DNA from: Sistotremastrum niveocremeum HHB9708
Lineage: Eukaryota; Basidiomycota; Agaricomycetes; Sistotremastrales; Sistotremastraceae
Reading direction: 5' to 3'
Length of the DNA: 64,000 nucleotides
NCBI GenBank assembly: GCA_001630475.1
Contig: KV419441.1
Coordinates: 143,064 to 207,063, forward strand
Below, in pieces: positions 46,980-58,920 of the stretch (within the stretch, counting starts at the first letter, position 1; the number at the start of each line of letters is the position of its first letter). A program made the translations under genes and the position numbers. Below the pieces are notes generated by a model. The model was given only the letters and a program-made list of their open reading frames with translations, ran no database searches and was not told where the DNA came from.

Positions 46980-48455
46980 TTTCCAGCTTCGAACTTTCTC
47001 TTTCTTATCCTGCTTCATCCCCCCATCTCAGAGGGGATGAATATTGGCGAGGAGCAACTGGGGGTGGGAGTTTTCACACCACGGAATCTGGGCAGGCGCC
47101 ATAGAGGTGGGTTATGTGACGGCTCAGACTTCTCAGGCCGCCTCGCTCAGGATCACCCATACTTCTCATTGCGAGTTGGCGACCATTATCGGTGGAAACG
47201 CTGCCTACCTGAGGTCGATGCCTACGGCGTGGAGCCCCCATATCCATGGTTATTTAGACTTGATACCTCCTGGAGTGATCACGAGAGTCAGACTTCGGTT
47301 GTGTCAGATCTAAGTCTCAGGATTGCTTCACATGATACGTGTTGCGCCGCAGAGCGGCGGCGAGTACTTTCTTTCTGTCCTTTCGACTCGCGAAAGGAGA
47401 CTGGATGCGTCGGGTAAGTCCTAGCTTTGACTTTACTAGCTTCGCGATTCTGATGTCACATCTAGTAAATAATACAGCATCGTATGTCCATCTTCACAAA
47501 CGCGTCATGCTCTGTTCGTGACATATACCGTAGGATGGCAGGATGTTTGGAGATGGAAAAGGACGGTGTCCGGCAGACGCCTGTTGCAAGGTAAGATTGT
47601 CGCCGCCCTTACTCGCCTCCATGATTTCAATCCTCCTGTCAGCCACATCGGCACTTTTGTCTTGACCAACATATTATTTTCGCTCTTCAAGATGACTGCA
47701 CTGGAGCCAGGCACCGACGTTCGACCATGAATGTACGTTCAGGATAATATTGACTCACGCCAGAGACTTATAAAGCGTCAGGTCTCGTTTGCAGTGCATA
47801 ATTTCCCAGCTTTAGAACATGCAGTATCCAATTCACAGCAACCACTACTAATAATCGATTTGGAGACTATCGTAGATGAGCTAGAGGAGCGAATGAAGCG
47901 CCACGGTGAGCTCTCAACCTCCCCCCATTCTGTATACAAACGTCCGTCTGAGACTTGCTAGGCTACGCCAAATCACTAATCATCCTCTATGTTAACGAGC
48001 TACAACGGCGCCTCGATGCCGAACTGCCGTGGCCGGAATATGTCTATCATGGCTCACGTCGCTTTTCTCCTTCTTCGCCAGGATCATTTCGTACGATCTT
48101 TCTGTCGATCATATTCTCCGATCATTAATGTTATCCACTCTAGCCTGTCGTACACATGGTAATGAAAAGATTCTCATCCGCACATCCCACTATACCCGAG
48201 CCTTGCTGCAAGATCGCACTGCTCAAAGGTACGTCTGGAGCTTTGACATACAGCTCAGCTACCCATGCCGCCCTCATTTGATAAGGGATATTGTGCGCCA
48301 ATCATGATAGGCGACGAGACTCCCTCTGTCTGTCCGTCGAATTCAATGCCCAAAAAACTATCTCTGACCTGTGGCCTTGCAGGACGACCGTGACCAGTAT
48401 CCTTGCCCATTTCTCAGATACGAGAAAAACCCAGAGATGTATCCTGGCCTACTGA
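46980..48455 (+). CDS. Family B gene, spliced, function unknown
   Basis: Not a family I know. Four 3' exons join with agreeing phases: 47764-47905 (reading LLIIDLETIVDELEERMKRH), 47962-48090 (AKSLIILYVNELQRRLDAEL), 48144-48228 (NEKILIRTSHYTRALLQDRT) and 48311-48455 (TTVTSILAHFSDTRKTQRC, stop TGA). The last could contain one more intron ending in TTGCAG at about 48382. The 5' part is unsettled: after the TATAAG box comes a leader shared with copies at 52.6, 53.4 and 62.5 kb, with a GTAAGTCC donor near 47414 that has a counterpart at 53849. The start codon is not identified. The product would be small, helical and without signal peptide or membrane segment that I can see. Confidence 0.35.
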
Positions 48456-48960
48456 TGAAGGGAAATTTTGCTCGACCAGCGAAATGCAAAGGAGAGGCGA
48501 GGATAAACATATCGCGTCAGTGCTCTGTCACCATCGGAACCTCATGGCGTACATAATATTGACTGTGTTCTCGTTTCTAGTAGTCCCGTTCTCTACTCCT
48601 TCGGCACGTCTTCATGACTATCCGCCGCCCCGTTCCTGCCAGCATCGTCTACAGATACCCGACGACGATGCTGCCATTGATTATAACACTCGACGAACAG
48701 TCGTCTGTCCCTTGTCTCTTACCGAACTGATCGTTCCATCCCTTAGGTTCTTCCACCGATCCCATAGCTGAAAAGAGATGCAGTATGCAGCAGCGATGTT
48801 GATTACGTGTAGATGTTGGAGATACATACAATAGATGTTTGCGTGAGGGTCAAGCATGAACTGAGAACTCACCTGAATGTTCGGTCACGTGATGGCTGTG
48901 ACGCGACGCGTAACAGGGGTCTGTTGTTTGTATGTGTGTACGTGTTTCCTCAAGTCGAAC
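48456..48960. other. Intergenic region upstream of F-box paralog 3
   Basis: No separate gene recognised. Upstream in-frame methionines at 48877 and 48892 would extend paralog 3, but they precede the repeat and look less likely. Confidence 0.35.
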
Positions 48961-49053
48961 ATGGACCTCGACACGGACGACCTCGACACGGACGACCTCG
49001 ACACCGACCTCGACACCGACCTCGACACGGACCTCGACATGGACCTCGACATG
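48961..49053 (+). repeat. 15-base and 12-base tandem codon repeat
   Basis: Repeated GACCTCGACACGGAC and GACCTCGACACC units. The pattern keeps frame and encodes DLDTD/DLDMD. The high GC and regular unit length suggest replication slippage. Confidence 0.85.
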
Positions 49054-50675
49054 GACACAGCGCAACCAGCGACTGTGGCCATCTATCGAGGGTTCTCTGA
49101 TCTGCCGGCCGAGATGATAGATATGATCATCGATTATTCAGACACGCCAGAGCTGCAGAACGACGAACTAGGAAAGAAAAGATTAGCATGGGCCTTCACC
49201 TGGACTCGGATGTGCGTGCTCACTCCTGACAAGTCCTTTTGAATCTTGCTCACGAGTTTTGCAGTAATTCCCATACTAGAGATGTCGCCATCGCGCACCG
49301 AAGTATGTGGTCGACAGTCTACCTGCACCATTCACTCCCCCTCATCGACATGTTCCTCACCCGCTCGCAATACAAAACATTCCACAATCTCGTCGCTTTC
49401 CTTCACACATCAATTTGCAGTAAGAACAACAAGAAACACAAATTGAAGCGATGGACCCAGTTCTTTAAAGAGGATTTGGACAAAATCGTTTCGCTCAAAA
49501 TCCAGATTGACAGCCCCTGGGAGCATCATCCAATGGCTATTGCTTTGCGGCGCACCCCAGCCCCACTCCTGCATACCTTTGGACTCACCCTTGATCACGC
49601 CAGCACAATGCAATTCGACTTCACCTCTCTCTTCAATTCCCAGGCTCCCCTCCTTCAGAGCGCCCTCATTCATACAAATCAGGCCTATGACACGTCCATT
49701 TTACCCTCCCTGGATGATTTTTCTTTACGACTTGGACCCTCAAATTTCAACGTTCTCTTCGATAACCTTGCTGCGAATCCCTTCCTTCAATCGATCTCGC
49801 TCTCAGGGAAGAACTCATGGCCCCAATCCGTGCTCCCTCCTTCTCCAGATCATAGTCTCTCTCTCCCCGAGCTCAAAGTTCTCTCCGTCAAACAAATAAC
49901 CTCCGAAAGAGTACAACATATCATTTCCAATCTCGAACTGCCATCTCTCGATACTCTCATTGTCCAAGAGATAATGGCGCCAGACCCTGAAGACCCTGAA
50001 ACCCCCATGCTCACAGTGTCGGATGCGCTTCCGTCTATCAGCCATCTCGCTGGAGATTGGTTGAGTCTAAGCTTTTCTTCACGCGCATTCTCACTTGAGA
50101 TGGGAGGATATAGCTATGTTACCCGGTGGACAACAGACGATATCCCCATGACCTCGATCGTGGACAGCATTTGCCATGTGTTTCAACTACTGGACCAACA
50201 ACACACTCTAGTTCCCAAGGCTACTCGCCTCACTATTGTCAACAGCATCACTCGACACAACGAAGATGCGAACCCAAGCCCGAGCGATGATTGTCAGGCC
50301 GAGCCTCTCCCTGCCAAAAAGCCGAGGAGACCGGTGCTAGGACCACACATGGATGTCAAGGATCTCGAATACCTCGTTGCTTCTGCATTCAATGCCTTCA
50401 GCTCAGTCGAGACTCTTGAAGTTTGCGGGTTTACAATCCCCGTCATCGATGTTCTTCGTGGGGCTCACTCAGAAGACACTTCCGAAGACTCGGACAACCC
50501 ATCGGACGAGCTTTTCCTTCCCCACTTACAGCACTTAGAGCTTAAATGTACAGTTGGGTGGGATGAGGAACCAAAGTATGATTACGACTCTTTGATCGAT
50601 CTGCTTAACTCGGAGAATCGAGAAGGACTACAGATTTCCGTGCCGCAGACTACCTCCGACCAGCCGTCTTGTTGA
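48961..50675 (+). CDS. F-box/LRR-like protein, paralog 3, with acidic repeat leader
   Basis: Exon 1 (48961-49211) begins with about 31 codons of an Asp-Leu-Asp-Thr repeat, then GFSDLPAEMIDMIIDYSD, the F-box-like opening. The phase-2 intron (GTGCGT...TTGCAG) is at the family position. Exon 2 (49265-50675) starts NSHTRDVAIAHRSMWSTVYL, then has block RRTPAPLLHTFGLTLDH and leucine-rich words such as LELPSLDTLIVQEIM. The C-terminal block SVETLEVCGFTIPVIDVL matches VYSLKVEGYATPVVDVL of paralog 4, so these two are closest. The product has about 553 residues. The acidic leader is absent from the other three and could be a recent slippage product or an upstream region translated only if this start is used. 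Confidence 0.75.
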
Positions 50676-52500
50676 TCCGTTTTTCATGTTTCTTTCTTTC
50701 TACTGGTTTTAGTCCTGTACCTGTTTCGCTGCAATCCGATTTGTGACACCAATTTCACTGTGACTTTCGCGCTTGTTGATTCTGTTACAGTAATTGCATA
50801 GATACTCGAGCATACTCTGACTGCCAAGCGAAGTATGCCGATAAACGTGTACGCGGGTTTTGGGCCGTTTTGAGCTGGCGTTCGAAGGCGCGGCAGCCAT
50901 CAGTGCTCCTTTCCCTGACTAGACGAATACGTCGTATCAATACATGACACACAAGAGGGGAGCGAGCGAACGAACGAACCTTAGAGAACGTGGAGAGGAG
51001 GTTCTTCGTGATCCCCGCGAGTCACGATACATCATGTAGGGTTCGTCGAATTGGACGAAGGACCATCGTCCTCTGTTGAATTGTCGCGCGTTCCATCTTT
51101 CTCGATAGAGTGTTGAACGTGTGTGTGGACCACAAACCCTTCGACTGCTTCGTGCTCCCACTTTCCTACTCGGGAGAAGTCATCCGTATATTGACGGACG
51201 TCGGATATGGTTCCTAGAGCCAATGACGGCATGGGGTTGAATCCCCTTTCTTTTGCGAAACCTTCTAGAGTCGTTATGGATTCTTTTGAGTGAGTCGCCG
51301 TCGCAAGCAACAGAATCACACACGTCGTGGAGCGCTCGAATGCTGACGTGATGGGAAAGAGCAAGCGCAAGAGCGTGGATGGTTTCGGAATAGTTTAACA
51401 GCGAACTTCATGTATTCAAGGCTTGAGAATGACAACGTGGGAGGAGAGGTAGGAGATGACGCGCAGACGTTTGGGGAGTTGTCGAGTTTGGGGCGATAGG
51501 TCTGTGGAAGGTGCTTGGCCTCTGCCGGCGTGATGGTATGCGACTCGAAGTCGTCATGGGCGACTTGCACCGGCCGACCACACCGAAGGGTTACTTCTCT
51601 CTTTCTGCTCGCCGCCGTCTTCCAACGCGTAGCAAGACTGGAAACCGAATAAGGGTGGGCGATCAGCCTTGGTGGATTCGGTCAAATAAAGTAGGACAAA
51701 TAATCGACGATACTCACCGGTTAGTTGTGAATCGCACGTCATCGCCGCCTCACCGCAGTCCAATCCAGCCGACCAAAGCAGGCATGCTTAGCATTGAGGA
51801 GGCGTTGCACCGCCCTTCCTCCTGAATACTTTGACACGCTGATTGAGCGCTCGTTCTGTGATTCCTGTTCAAAACAAGGTCCTCCAGCCATGCGATAAAA
51901 AGGGCATACCTGCGCCGGGTGTGAGTGGCTCCCTGAGATATCTTTGCCGCTGTCTTGCTGTTCGAGGCGATCCCGAAATCACGGACAGCTAGTATGCAAA
52001 GCTATGGATGATGATGGATCGTGAGGATGGGTGAAGAGTCGTCTTCTGAACAGGATGTGAGCGAAGGTTTGGGAGAAACAAGGAGGTTCTCACTACAGCT
52101 CTGCTGTCAATCAAGCACCCGATGATTTAATTTCAGACTTTGATTTGGTAACACCAAGAGCTGGTCTACCTCGGTGTCGAGGCAGGACGGTTTCGGACTT
52201 GAATCGAAGGAGTGATGGCCGTTCTGCTGTGGTTGCAGGGATTGAGATCGACATCGGCGACGTTGATAAGAAAGACGATTGTGCATTGCTTCAGGTCTGG
52301 GTGATCCCGAGTGCTTTGAGATCATTATATTGACAACCTGAGGGCTGAAAGAGGGTTTATACTCCGGCACGGAAACGCCGTCAGCGCTGGTCCTTCAGAG
52401 CTCATGCATATCAGCTTTCACTGTTTCATGCGGCTCGTGAGGTAGATACGGGCTCACCAAGTCCTGCAAACAGGGCAAAAGCTCAAATGGATTGATTTAC
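50676..52500. other. No recognisable gene
   Basis: Frames on both strands are short (at most 112 codons at 51032-51370, minus) with no known domain. Intron-like signals are present but I could not build a consistent model. Confidence 0.35.
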
Positions 52501-52589
52501 GGATATGGGCAGGGAGGATATGATTTCATCCAAGCAACTACCTGTAGTGGCATTAGGTATCGACTGTTCGACTCAGAGGTTGATTGATG

Positions 52590-52824
52590 ATTCACTTGTT
52601 GTGATCTCGAGATTGGCGACATTGCCACAGAAAACGGTCGCTCATCAGCAGGCATGAATATGGGTATCCTGAGCGAGGAGATCTTGGTCTTGGGTGCAGA
52701 AGCCATCCTATTTGTCCACCTCGGCACAATGAAGGCGGATTCCGTGGTAGGGGAACTCCCTACCCCCAATGCTCCTCGCCAGTGTCCACCACCCTCTGAC
52801 ATGGGGGGATGAAGCAGGATGAGA
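52590..52824 (-). repeat. Family B leader, reading leftward, truncated by the gap
   Basis: Inverted match to 53539-53760 with p corresponding to 106363 minus p. It includes the hairpin GGTAGGG/CCCTACC and the block CCAAGACCAAGATCTCCTCG. Identity is high next to the gap and falls off beyond about 52655, where only partial similarity remains. Confidence 0.7.
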
Positions 52825-53409
52825 NNNNNNNNNNNNNNNNNNNNNNNNNNNNNNNNNNNNNNNNNNNNNNNNNNNNNNNNNNNNNNNNNNNNNNNNNNNN
52901 NNNNNNNNNNNNNNNNNNNNNNNNNNNNNNNNNNNNNNNNNNNNNNNNNNNNNNNNNNNNNNNNNNNNNNNNNNNNNNNNNNNNNNNNNNNNNNNNNNNN
53001 NNNNNNNNNNNNNNNNNNNNNNNNNNNNNNNNNNNNNNNNNNNNNNNNNNNNNNNNNNNNNNNNNNNNNNNNNNNNNNNNNNNNNNNNNNNNNNNNNNNN
53101 NNNNNNNNNNNNNNNNNNNNNNNNNNNNNNNNNNNNNNNNNNNNNNNNNNNNNNNNNNNNNNNNNNNNNNNNNNNNNNNNNNNNNNNNNNNNNNNNNNNN
53201 NNNNNNNNNNNNNNNNNNNNNNNNNNNNNNNNNNNNNNNNNNNNNNNNNNNNNNNNNNNNNNNNNNNNNNNNNNNNNNNNNNNNNNNNNNNNNNNNNNNN
53301 NNNNNNNNNNNNNNNNNNNNNNNNNNNNNNNNNNNNNNNNNNNNNNNNNNNNNNNNNNNNNNNNNNNNNNNNNNNNNNNNNNNNNNNNNNNNNNNNNNNN
53401 NNNNNNNNN
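52825..53409. other. Assembly gap (585 N)
   Basis: A run of 585 undetermined bases. It sits between inverted family B leaders; the part of the right copy from 53410 to 53538 has no visible partner on the left and should lie inside the gap. Confidence 0.99.
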
Positions 53410-53860
53410 CTTAGTTCCTTTCGACTCGACCAACCACCTTCAATACCACAGCCATGATAACAAGTCCCTTTCACCAGTTCGACCAGCCCTCAAGCAATCG
53501 ATGTTCTATAAGCTTTCCAGCTCCGCCATGTCTCTCTCTCTCATCCTGCTTCATCCCCCCATGTCAGAGGGTGGTGGACACTGGCGAGGAGCATTGGGGG
53601 TAGGGAGTTCCCCTACCACGGAATCCGCCTTCATTGTGCCGAGGTGGACAAATAGGATGGCTTCTGCACCCAAGACCAAGATCTCCTCGCTCAGGATACC
53701 CATATTCATGCCTGCGTCGAGCGACGCCAATTCAAGATCACCACAGGTAAATCTCTGACCTCTATTCTACTAATCCAGTCTCCGGGCTTGACACTTGACC
53801 TGATCTGTTCACGCTGAGTCTAAGCCAATACGTGTCGTGCGGCGGTAAGTTCCTTTCTCC
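53410..53860 (+). repeat. Family B leader, reading rightward
   Basis: It shares with the 47-kb gene CTTTCGACTCGACC, TATAAGCTTTCCAGC (TATAAG at 53507-53512) and the block around CATCCTGCTTCATCCCCCCA. A GTAAGTTCC donor at about 53849 corresponds to the one near 47414. Downstream coding exons comparable to the 47-kb gene are not evident, so this copy is probably incomplete. Confidence 0.65.
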
Positions 53861-54799
53861 TATACTGGCTTCACTTACTAAATGTCATGTTGATCCTTGT
53901 CCCGAAAAGCAGTCTTCCCTTCTGGTATTGCTAACGTTGCTCTCTGCAATTGCTCCATCATAGTCTCAGTGGCATCAGAGCAGCTGGCCGTATCGAAGGC
54001 GGCGAAAACGCCGACCGTCGTCTCGCCGCACCCAGAGAGCTATCTGTTCGCTCTCCTGTAATGGGGCTGTAGCTGCACGAGGCCCGTTGCTCTCGCAATC
54101 CGCTTTGTCTTTCCTAGTTACTTATTGTCTGTTACTAGTAATTTTAGCCGTTGCTGTCGTATAGAGAGCACTATCTGACAAGAATGAAATAATGTACCGT
54201 ATATATAATTCTAGTGCTCAAATGGATCGTAGCTGATTTCTTCGAAACCATGAGCTCACAGTCCGTCTGATGCAAATGCAGCGGGTGTGTGAAATTGATA
54301 TGCAGAAGAGGTGCATCCATCCGACCTCATGGCATCGTTTCCGCAGGACCGCTTTGAGATTAGAAGAGTATCAAGACATCGCCTGCTCAGTCCAATCAGA
54401 GACGGTCGAGGGACGAAGTACCAAAGGAGGTAGTTGCAGCGCAGACAGTTCTTGAGCAAAGAGCTTAGAGTTGCCGCAGATGTCGATTCGCAGGTTGTGT
54501 AGAGGATGGAGCGAAAGACACGCGATTGAGCAGGGGACCTATCTGAATGTTCGAGATCAAGGACACGGCGACTTGTGACACCGAATAGAAAACCTAACAG
54601 GATTCGACCTAGGTCGATCTGGTCCGCGGCCTAAGCACCCACGGCAATAGCAATTCAGGTGGGAACATCGGATATTGCACATAGACGGGGGAGACGACTA
54701 ATAGAGAGATTTGAAACGCGAGTCGCAAACACGAGCCGCCGAGCGTAGCAGACAGTGGTCCAGAACCAGTCAGAAAGGCGTCGAGAACAGATTAGCTCG
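53861..54799. other. No recognisable gene
   Basis: Sequence downstream of a family B leader. Only short frames; no similarity to the exons of the 47-48.5 kb gene that I could see. Confidence 0.35.
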
Positions 54800-56100
54800 C
54801 TAGTTGAGAGCCTGAGCGGTGGCCGAAGATTGTTTCTCCCAGGCCTCCATACACGAAGCTAGTAGATGGAGGAGACAAATGATGAGCCGGCCTTCATTTT
54901 GAGCAGCTCGTTGAGGAAGACCAGTTGACAGATAAGAATGCAGGGCCGTCGGAGGCCGTCTGTTCTTGATCGATCCGAATCTGAGACGAAGACCCAAGAG
55001 ATGTACACTCTTCAGGTCTCAGCTACCAGAGAGAAGTTCGTATGACATCCTAATGGATGGTTCCATGCTAGTGACAGATGAGTTCAGTTAGGCTCGTGAA
55101 AAGGAGATCTCACGTACAGACGGTGGATATTCGACCTGAGAAAGCCGGCGAGCCTCGGTATACGTGGTACAGTCGATTTAGTGGCAGTATCGCACACCAG
55201 CGAGCACTTGGAGAGTCTGAAGACAAAAGCCTTAGATGAAGGCCGTGGGAGAAAGCGTGTGATTGACAGCATCGACGCTGTCAACGAGGATTGGGCAGAT
55301 CGCCGAGAGCATTGAACCGACTCTTGGCTCATTGAGCGCCTGCTCGATGGAGGGATTGCGGAGAGGATCGCTCAAGTACTGCACCACATCCATGATTATC
55401 GGCCGGAGAGGAGAAGCCTTCGAGTTCGATGACTTGCTTGACGACCTGCTTTTCATGCAGGTGTCACGACGAAATCAGCCCGAAATTTAAGGTCTTGAGT
55501 TTTCCACTCAGTCAGTATCTCTCGAGGAGTGAAGGGTGGCGGGTCAGTCAAGGAGAATCTACTAAAATGCAGACATTCAGTGATGGCCTTCCTCAGATAA
55601 ATGTGGCATAGACGCACTCGAAAAAGCAGTTTGCTGCAAGCAATACCGCGATCTCCATGCAAATCCAGGTTCAGGTCTCGGTCAATATCCATATCCGGAT
55701 TCCCCTGCTCGCCGTAGAAAATGACATCCGAACTTTCGTGCACGCTCTTCTCCTTGGCCGTCTCCACGTCCCGCTGCAACATATCCATTTCAACCACGAA
55801 GAGGCCTCGGGAGCACCGGTAGTCTCGAGCATCGCGGCTTGCTCAATAGAGAGAGGGATTATGCTGATTTCCACCGTCGAGATCTAAGTCGGACTCGGAG
55901 TAGAAGTCTTGGAAGCCAGCGTCGTTCAAAGGGCCCATGTCAATTCGATACCCGGAGATGGCGAGATCAAATTTCATGTGGAAGTTGGTTTTGAGCGTGA
56001 TGCCTGCCATGCGAGCGATGTGTTGGTCAAACGAATAAGGCACCGTGTTTTTGAAATTATAATCCTGGCCGGTGCAGGAGAGTCAGTCCAACAATATGTT
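54800..56100 (-). CDS. Possible spliced gene, unknown
   Basis: On the minus strand several stretches have protein-like composition: FDQHIARMAGITLKTNFHMK and SGYRIDMGPLNDAGFQDFYS (near 55880-56040), KLLFRVRLCHIYLRKAITEC (near 55570-55640) and IMDVVQYLSDPLRNPSIEQA (near 55330-55395). They lie in different frames separated by intron-like segments. I could not settle donor and acceptor pairs, and no family is recognised, so it may be a relic. Confidence 0.2.
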
Positions 56101-57099
56101 TTCTACGCCCCGACTCACCAATTAACATCTGTCATGAATATAACCAGGCTCGAGTGCCGTGACTTACCTGACTCTCGGGGGAGACTAGAAACGCTGATTA
56201 GATGGGCGACTTATGATAAGACGACGTCAATGCATACCATTCTCAACTAACAGACCCATATCTCACTACCAATGGTTCGCTGATTTATGACCGAGGCATC
56301 GACGCCTTCAGCACTCTTGCTCGGGATGGGGCCGAGCTACCATAGTGCTACCATCAACGAGATCGACTGGCCTGATTAGCCTTGAAAAGTAGGTGTAGTA
56401 GACCTGTAGGGCATTCCGAACACATTAATATCATTATTGCCTGGAAGAAATCAGAGATGAAGACTTGCCATTTCTATTGCACTACCAAGAGGTATACGAG
56501 ATGGACGTTGGCTCATTGGGTCCCGTAAGTGAACAGAATATCGCGGTCGGTTGTAAGAGCAAACTGTGCTTGAAATCCCGCGCTCTCCAGCGCCACGACA
56601 CGACTGCAAATCATCCGCCTCCCCACGAAATTACTATCAAACCATGGCGAGGACGTTAATAGAACATATGATCAGGCCATCCGGGTGGACCGTCTCCTCT
56701 TATTCGCCGCTGCCTGACTTCTGATGCAACCTTTCGAAGTTGGTTGGTCCAGCTTTATCTCAGGATACAACCTACTGGCGCAAGCTTACTGCGTTATATA
56801 TGTGCTCTAGGAGCTGCTCCAGATCATCCGACTGATGACATTCCCCTGAAATTACCTCAATTTTTTAAGTGGCACTGAAATTCTGAAAGGGATTTCAATT
56901 TTCTATGTGAGTGCGCGACGACCTTGCTATCGAACGCTGGCGCGACGCTAAGACTCGGCTGATAGGTCTGAAACCCCTTACGACAGGCCAGCGACCGTCA
57001 ACGGCTCTGACAACGGCTCTCCCATTCCATTCAGGCACGTTGTCATCGCCATTCTGCACATGATTCCCATATCTGACTGTTCGACAGACTCATAGCATA
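56101..57099. other. No recognisable gene
   Basis: Short frames only, the best about 64 codons (56465-56659, plus). Confidence 0.35.
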
Positions 57100-58395
57100 T
57101 CTTGAGCACGGCGAGGAAGGATCAAGGCTCGTGTGTGAAGATGATTTTGGTGCCACACGTCGTCGATTTCGGTCTGGGAGTCTCTGCTATGCCATCGTCG
57201 TCTGAAAAGCTAAGGTCTCGATGGGTCAAGGATATTCAACCCTGTCGTGAGTGTTCTTGATTACTCTTTCGGTTCTATGGGACTTACCGGACCTATTAGG
57301 CTGATGGTCGCTGCTTGAATTCCAATGCCGAACCACCAACGCATCTTCGCGTGATGACTATAAGACACGACCAAAGGAAGGGGATACAGTAGTCATTAGC
57401 GTTGGCGAGTCGGCGCATTTCAAGACCACGAATTTGAAGTCACCTAAATCTCGTATAGCAGGCCATTGTATCCTCCGCATCTTGTACACTGAACTCTGCT
57501 CACAGACCTCCTCTCGCGGTTCGAAGAAACTCTGGTTGATCTCGATTAATCGTACGACGCTATGCTCACATGGCTATCCGCGATACAATGACCCGCCCTC
57601 GATCGGGAGATCAATAAACAACTCACAAGAATAACTTCCGCCTAGTCAGCATATTGTAGTATCTAAAGAAAGTACGCGGGAAGGTGTGTTCTCGCGTTCT
57701 TGTCCTTCATTCCGCACGTGTCTCAAAGTTTGGAGTCTTCAGCACATTCTGAGCGCGAAGAGCATGGATCAAAGTTGTGTGTGAACATGATCTGATGCCA
57801 CACGTCCCCTATTTCAGGCCGGGAATCTCTGCCATGGTCGTCTGGAATGCCAAGCTCTTAACCAAAGATCGATATTCGTTTAACGGTATTTAGCCTTGTA
57901 GTGAGTGTTCTTGATCAATCCTCCTGTTATATGGGACTTACCGGACCTATTAGGCTGATAGTCGCCACTGAAACACCGATGTCGAATTACTGGATGCTTC
58001 TTCGCGTGACGACCATAAGACATGTCAAAGGGAGAAAATATAGCAGTCGTTAAATGTGGTGAGTCGGCGCATTTCAAGAGCACGTTTTCTCAGTCACCTC
58101 AAGCTCATATGTTAGGTCATCTCGACCGCCGCATCCCATAGACCAAATTGCCTGCACAAAGGTCTCGGTTCCCGACTCGAAGAAACTCTGGTCGATCAAG
58201 ATCAATTGCACGAGGCTATGCCCACATGGCTGTCCCCGGCACATGATCGTACCTCGACTGGCAGATCAACAAACAATTCACAAGAATTACTTCGTCATAC
58301 ACCTCTACGGGCACCAGTCTGACATCGAAGTTTCAAAAGAAGGTACACGGGAAGGTGTGTTCTCGGACTCTTCTCTTTCGTTCCGCACGTGTCTC
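57100..58395 (+). repeat. Tandem duplication of a segment of about 650 bases
   Basis: Copy 1 (about 57100-57745) and copy 2 (about 57746-58395) are offset by 654 bases. They share GTGAGTGTTCTTGAT (57247 and 57901), GGGACTTACCGGACCTATTA and GCACGTGTCTCAAAGTT. Translation shows matching words such as RFEETLVDLD and RLEETLVDQD, so a coding segment was duplicated, but neither copy has a continuous frame or a clear splice model. Divergence of roughly a fifth suggests an old event. Confidence 0.7.
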
Positions 58396-58920
58396 AAAGT
58401 TCGAGCTCTTCAGAATCCGCTTTGCCTGCAAGCGTCATATGCCTTCTGATCCATTGGACGACACTCTTCTTGTTTGCCGAGCTCTGAGGTGGAAGATGGC
58501 GCGCTCTTACTGCGCAAGACGGTCGTGTTTATATCGATGCGTCACTGTATCTTCTTTATCTTAGGAGGCCACAGCAAACCGTAATTGCATCCGTATGTTC
58601 ACGACTCTGCAATCCGGATTCCCACACTCACTTCACTGCTAGTAAAGGCTCGCATACACGACCCGCGTTTCCCAGATTTGAGATGGTCCTCGGAACCCGT
58701 CTGTTAGCCGCTTGTTCATCCCCTCTTGATTTCAATTCGGATGGCAGTCAGACCACGCGCAAAGCTTTACGAGCACAAGTAGTATAATCGAGTGAAGAGT
58801 TGCCCCAGCCAGCAATGCGATAGATTATGACAATAAAAAGTTGTGTTACAAAACGAACAGTATGCGAGGAAATGCGATGGCTAGTGAAAGAAAAGGAAGG
58901 AACAGATGGAGTGCAAAAAG
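58396..58920. other. 3' flank of F-box paralog 4
   Basis: No gene recognised. A short plus frame (to 58564) continues from the duplicated segment. Confidence 0.35.

Noticed and set aside
52809-53433. Long frames of more than 200 codons
   Set aside because: They run through the 585 undetermined bases and have no meaning.
57130-57200. VVDFGLG word resembling a kinase DFG motif
   Set aside because: No kinase loop, catalytic HRD or other motifs are nearby and the duplicate copy does not keep DFG.
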